This document shows positions 63,740-64,000 of a stretch of 64,000 nt of DNA, piece by piece. Numbering within the stretch: position 1 is the first letter of the stretch; each line of letters opens with the position of its first letter. The notes beneath the pieces were generated by a model. It searched no databases. It worked only from the letters and a program-made list of their open reading frames with translations, and was not told the origin of the DNA. The stretch covers positions 4,887 to 68,886 of the forward strand of contig DBIU01000015.1 of assembly GCA_002304735.1 (NCBI GenBank). Reading direction: 5' to 3'. Position numbers and translations under genes: made by a program. This DNA comes from Ruminococcaceae bacterium UBA794. GTDB lineage: Bacteria > Bacillota > Clostridia > Oscillospirales > Ruminococcaceae.

Positions 63740-64000
63740 ATGAAAATTTACGTTTACTATTCCGATGAACAGGACAAAATAAAGCTCGATTTCAACGCGG
63801 AGGAGCTTATTGAAAAATGCACGGAACAGGCGCTCGTTGAGGAAGAAATCGACGAAAGCGCGGAGGTTTCCGTGACGTTTGTAGATAACGAAAAAATACG
63901 CGCCTTGAATAACGAACACCGCGGGATTGACCGAGAAACTGACGTGCTTTCGTTCCCCGCGTTCACGGACGACGGCTTTGAGGTTAATCCCGAAAACGAC
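63740..64000 (+). CDS. ybeY: rRNA maturation endoribonuclease YbeY (partial, runs off the window)
   Basis: The first 87 residues only. The family segment [33 protein letters not shown] is present. The zinc-binding His motif lies beyond the window end. YbeY processes 16S rRNA 3' ends and acts in ribosome quality control. Its ATG has AAGGAG upstream and lies 22 bp after phoH. Confidence 0.93.
   Translation, partial: MKIYVYYSDEQDKIKLDFNAEELIEKCTEQALVEEEIDESAEVSVTFVDNEKIRALNNEHRGIDRETDVLSFPAFTDDGFEVNPEND

Overview
The window is a stretch of bacterial chromosome, almost certainly from an anaerobic, spore-forming member of the class Clostridia (Oscillospirales / Ruminococcus-like). The indications are SpoIIE, a complete sodium- or proton-pumping Rnf complex, a fused IspH/ribosomal protein S1, cellobiose phosphorylase (GH94), many low-GC-type promoters (TTGACA-17-TATAAT, TGnTATAAT) and strong AGGAGG-type ribosome binding sites. 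Nearly all of it is core genome; no rRNA, tRNA or CRISPR array was seen.

Layout. 0-4.2 kb: spoIIE (minus), then a small TPR-like gene, dCMP deaminase and rsmA. 4.5-8.4 kb: a BMP-type lipoprotein diverges from a PrsA-like foldase and an Orn/Lys/Arg decarboxylase. 8.45-8.6 kb: an intergenic segment that folds into a four-way junction without linkers. 8.6-16.4 kb: a bPH-domain membrane protein (minus), then glmU, pncA-pncB (NAD salvage), an acidic repeat protein and guaA. 16.5-17.8 kb: a LacI regulator with a frameshifted small gene behind it. 18.0-23.1 kb: rnfCDGEAB. 23.1-23.3 kb: a MITE-like inverted repeat. 23.35-28.64 kb: an unrecognised two-gene operon encoding an SF2-helicase-like protein and a sacsin-type GHKL ATPase. 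29.0-32.3 kb: an HD protein, and an operon of nucleotidyltransferase, HD-GYP protein and APH-type kinase. 32.6-38.7 kb: a translation-linked operon of a DUF1858-like gene, trmK, a Nif3-family gene, rqcH and valS. 38.8-42.6 kb: a YwaF-type membrane protein, a lipoprotein and leuS. 42.8-47.9 kb: cellobiose phosphorylase (minus), then tgt, mntP and a HAD phosphatase. 48.3-51.6 kb: cmk-plsC-ispH/rpsA. 51.8-53.9 kb: rpiR and a YhiN-type flavoprotein. 54.06-61.13 kb: a compact phage-derived operon (portal, scaffold-like, capsid, connectors, tail tip) with its own terminator and no terminase, protease, tail tube, tape measure, lysis or integration genes. 61.1-64.0 kb: a tiny Cys-rich gene missed by length cut-offs, a membrane-anchored lipase, phoH and the start of ybeY.

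The strongest leads for something undescribed are the helicase-like/GHKL operon, the stripped-down capsid/tail-tip operon and the cloverleaf at about 8.5 kb. A shared 11-bp operator also links the LacI protein at 17 kb to cellobiose phosphorylase at 45 kb. Functions are assigned by recognising motifs by eye; no database search was run.
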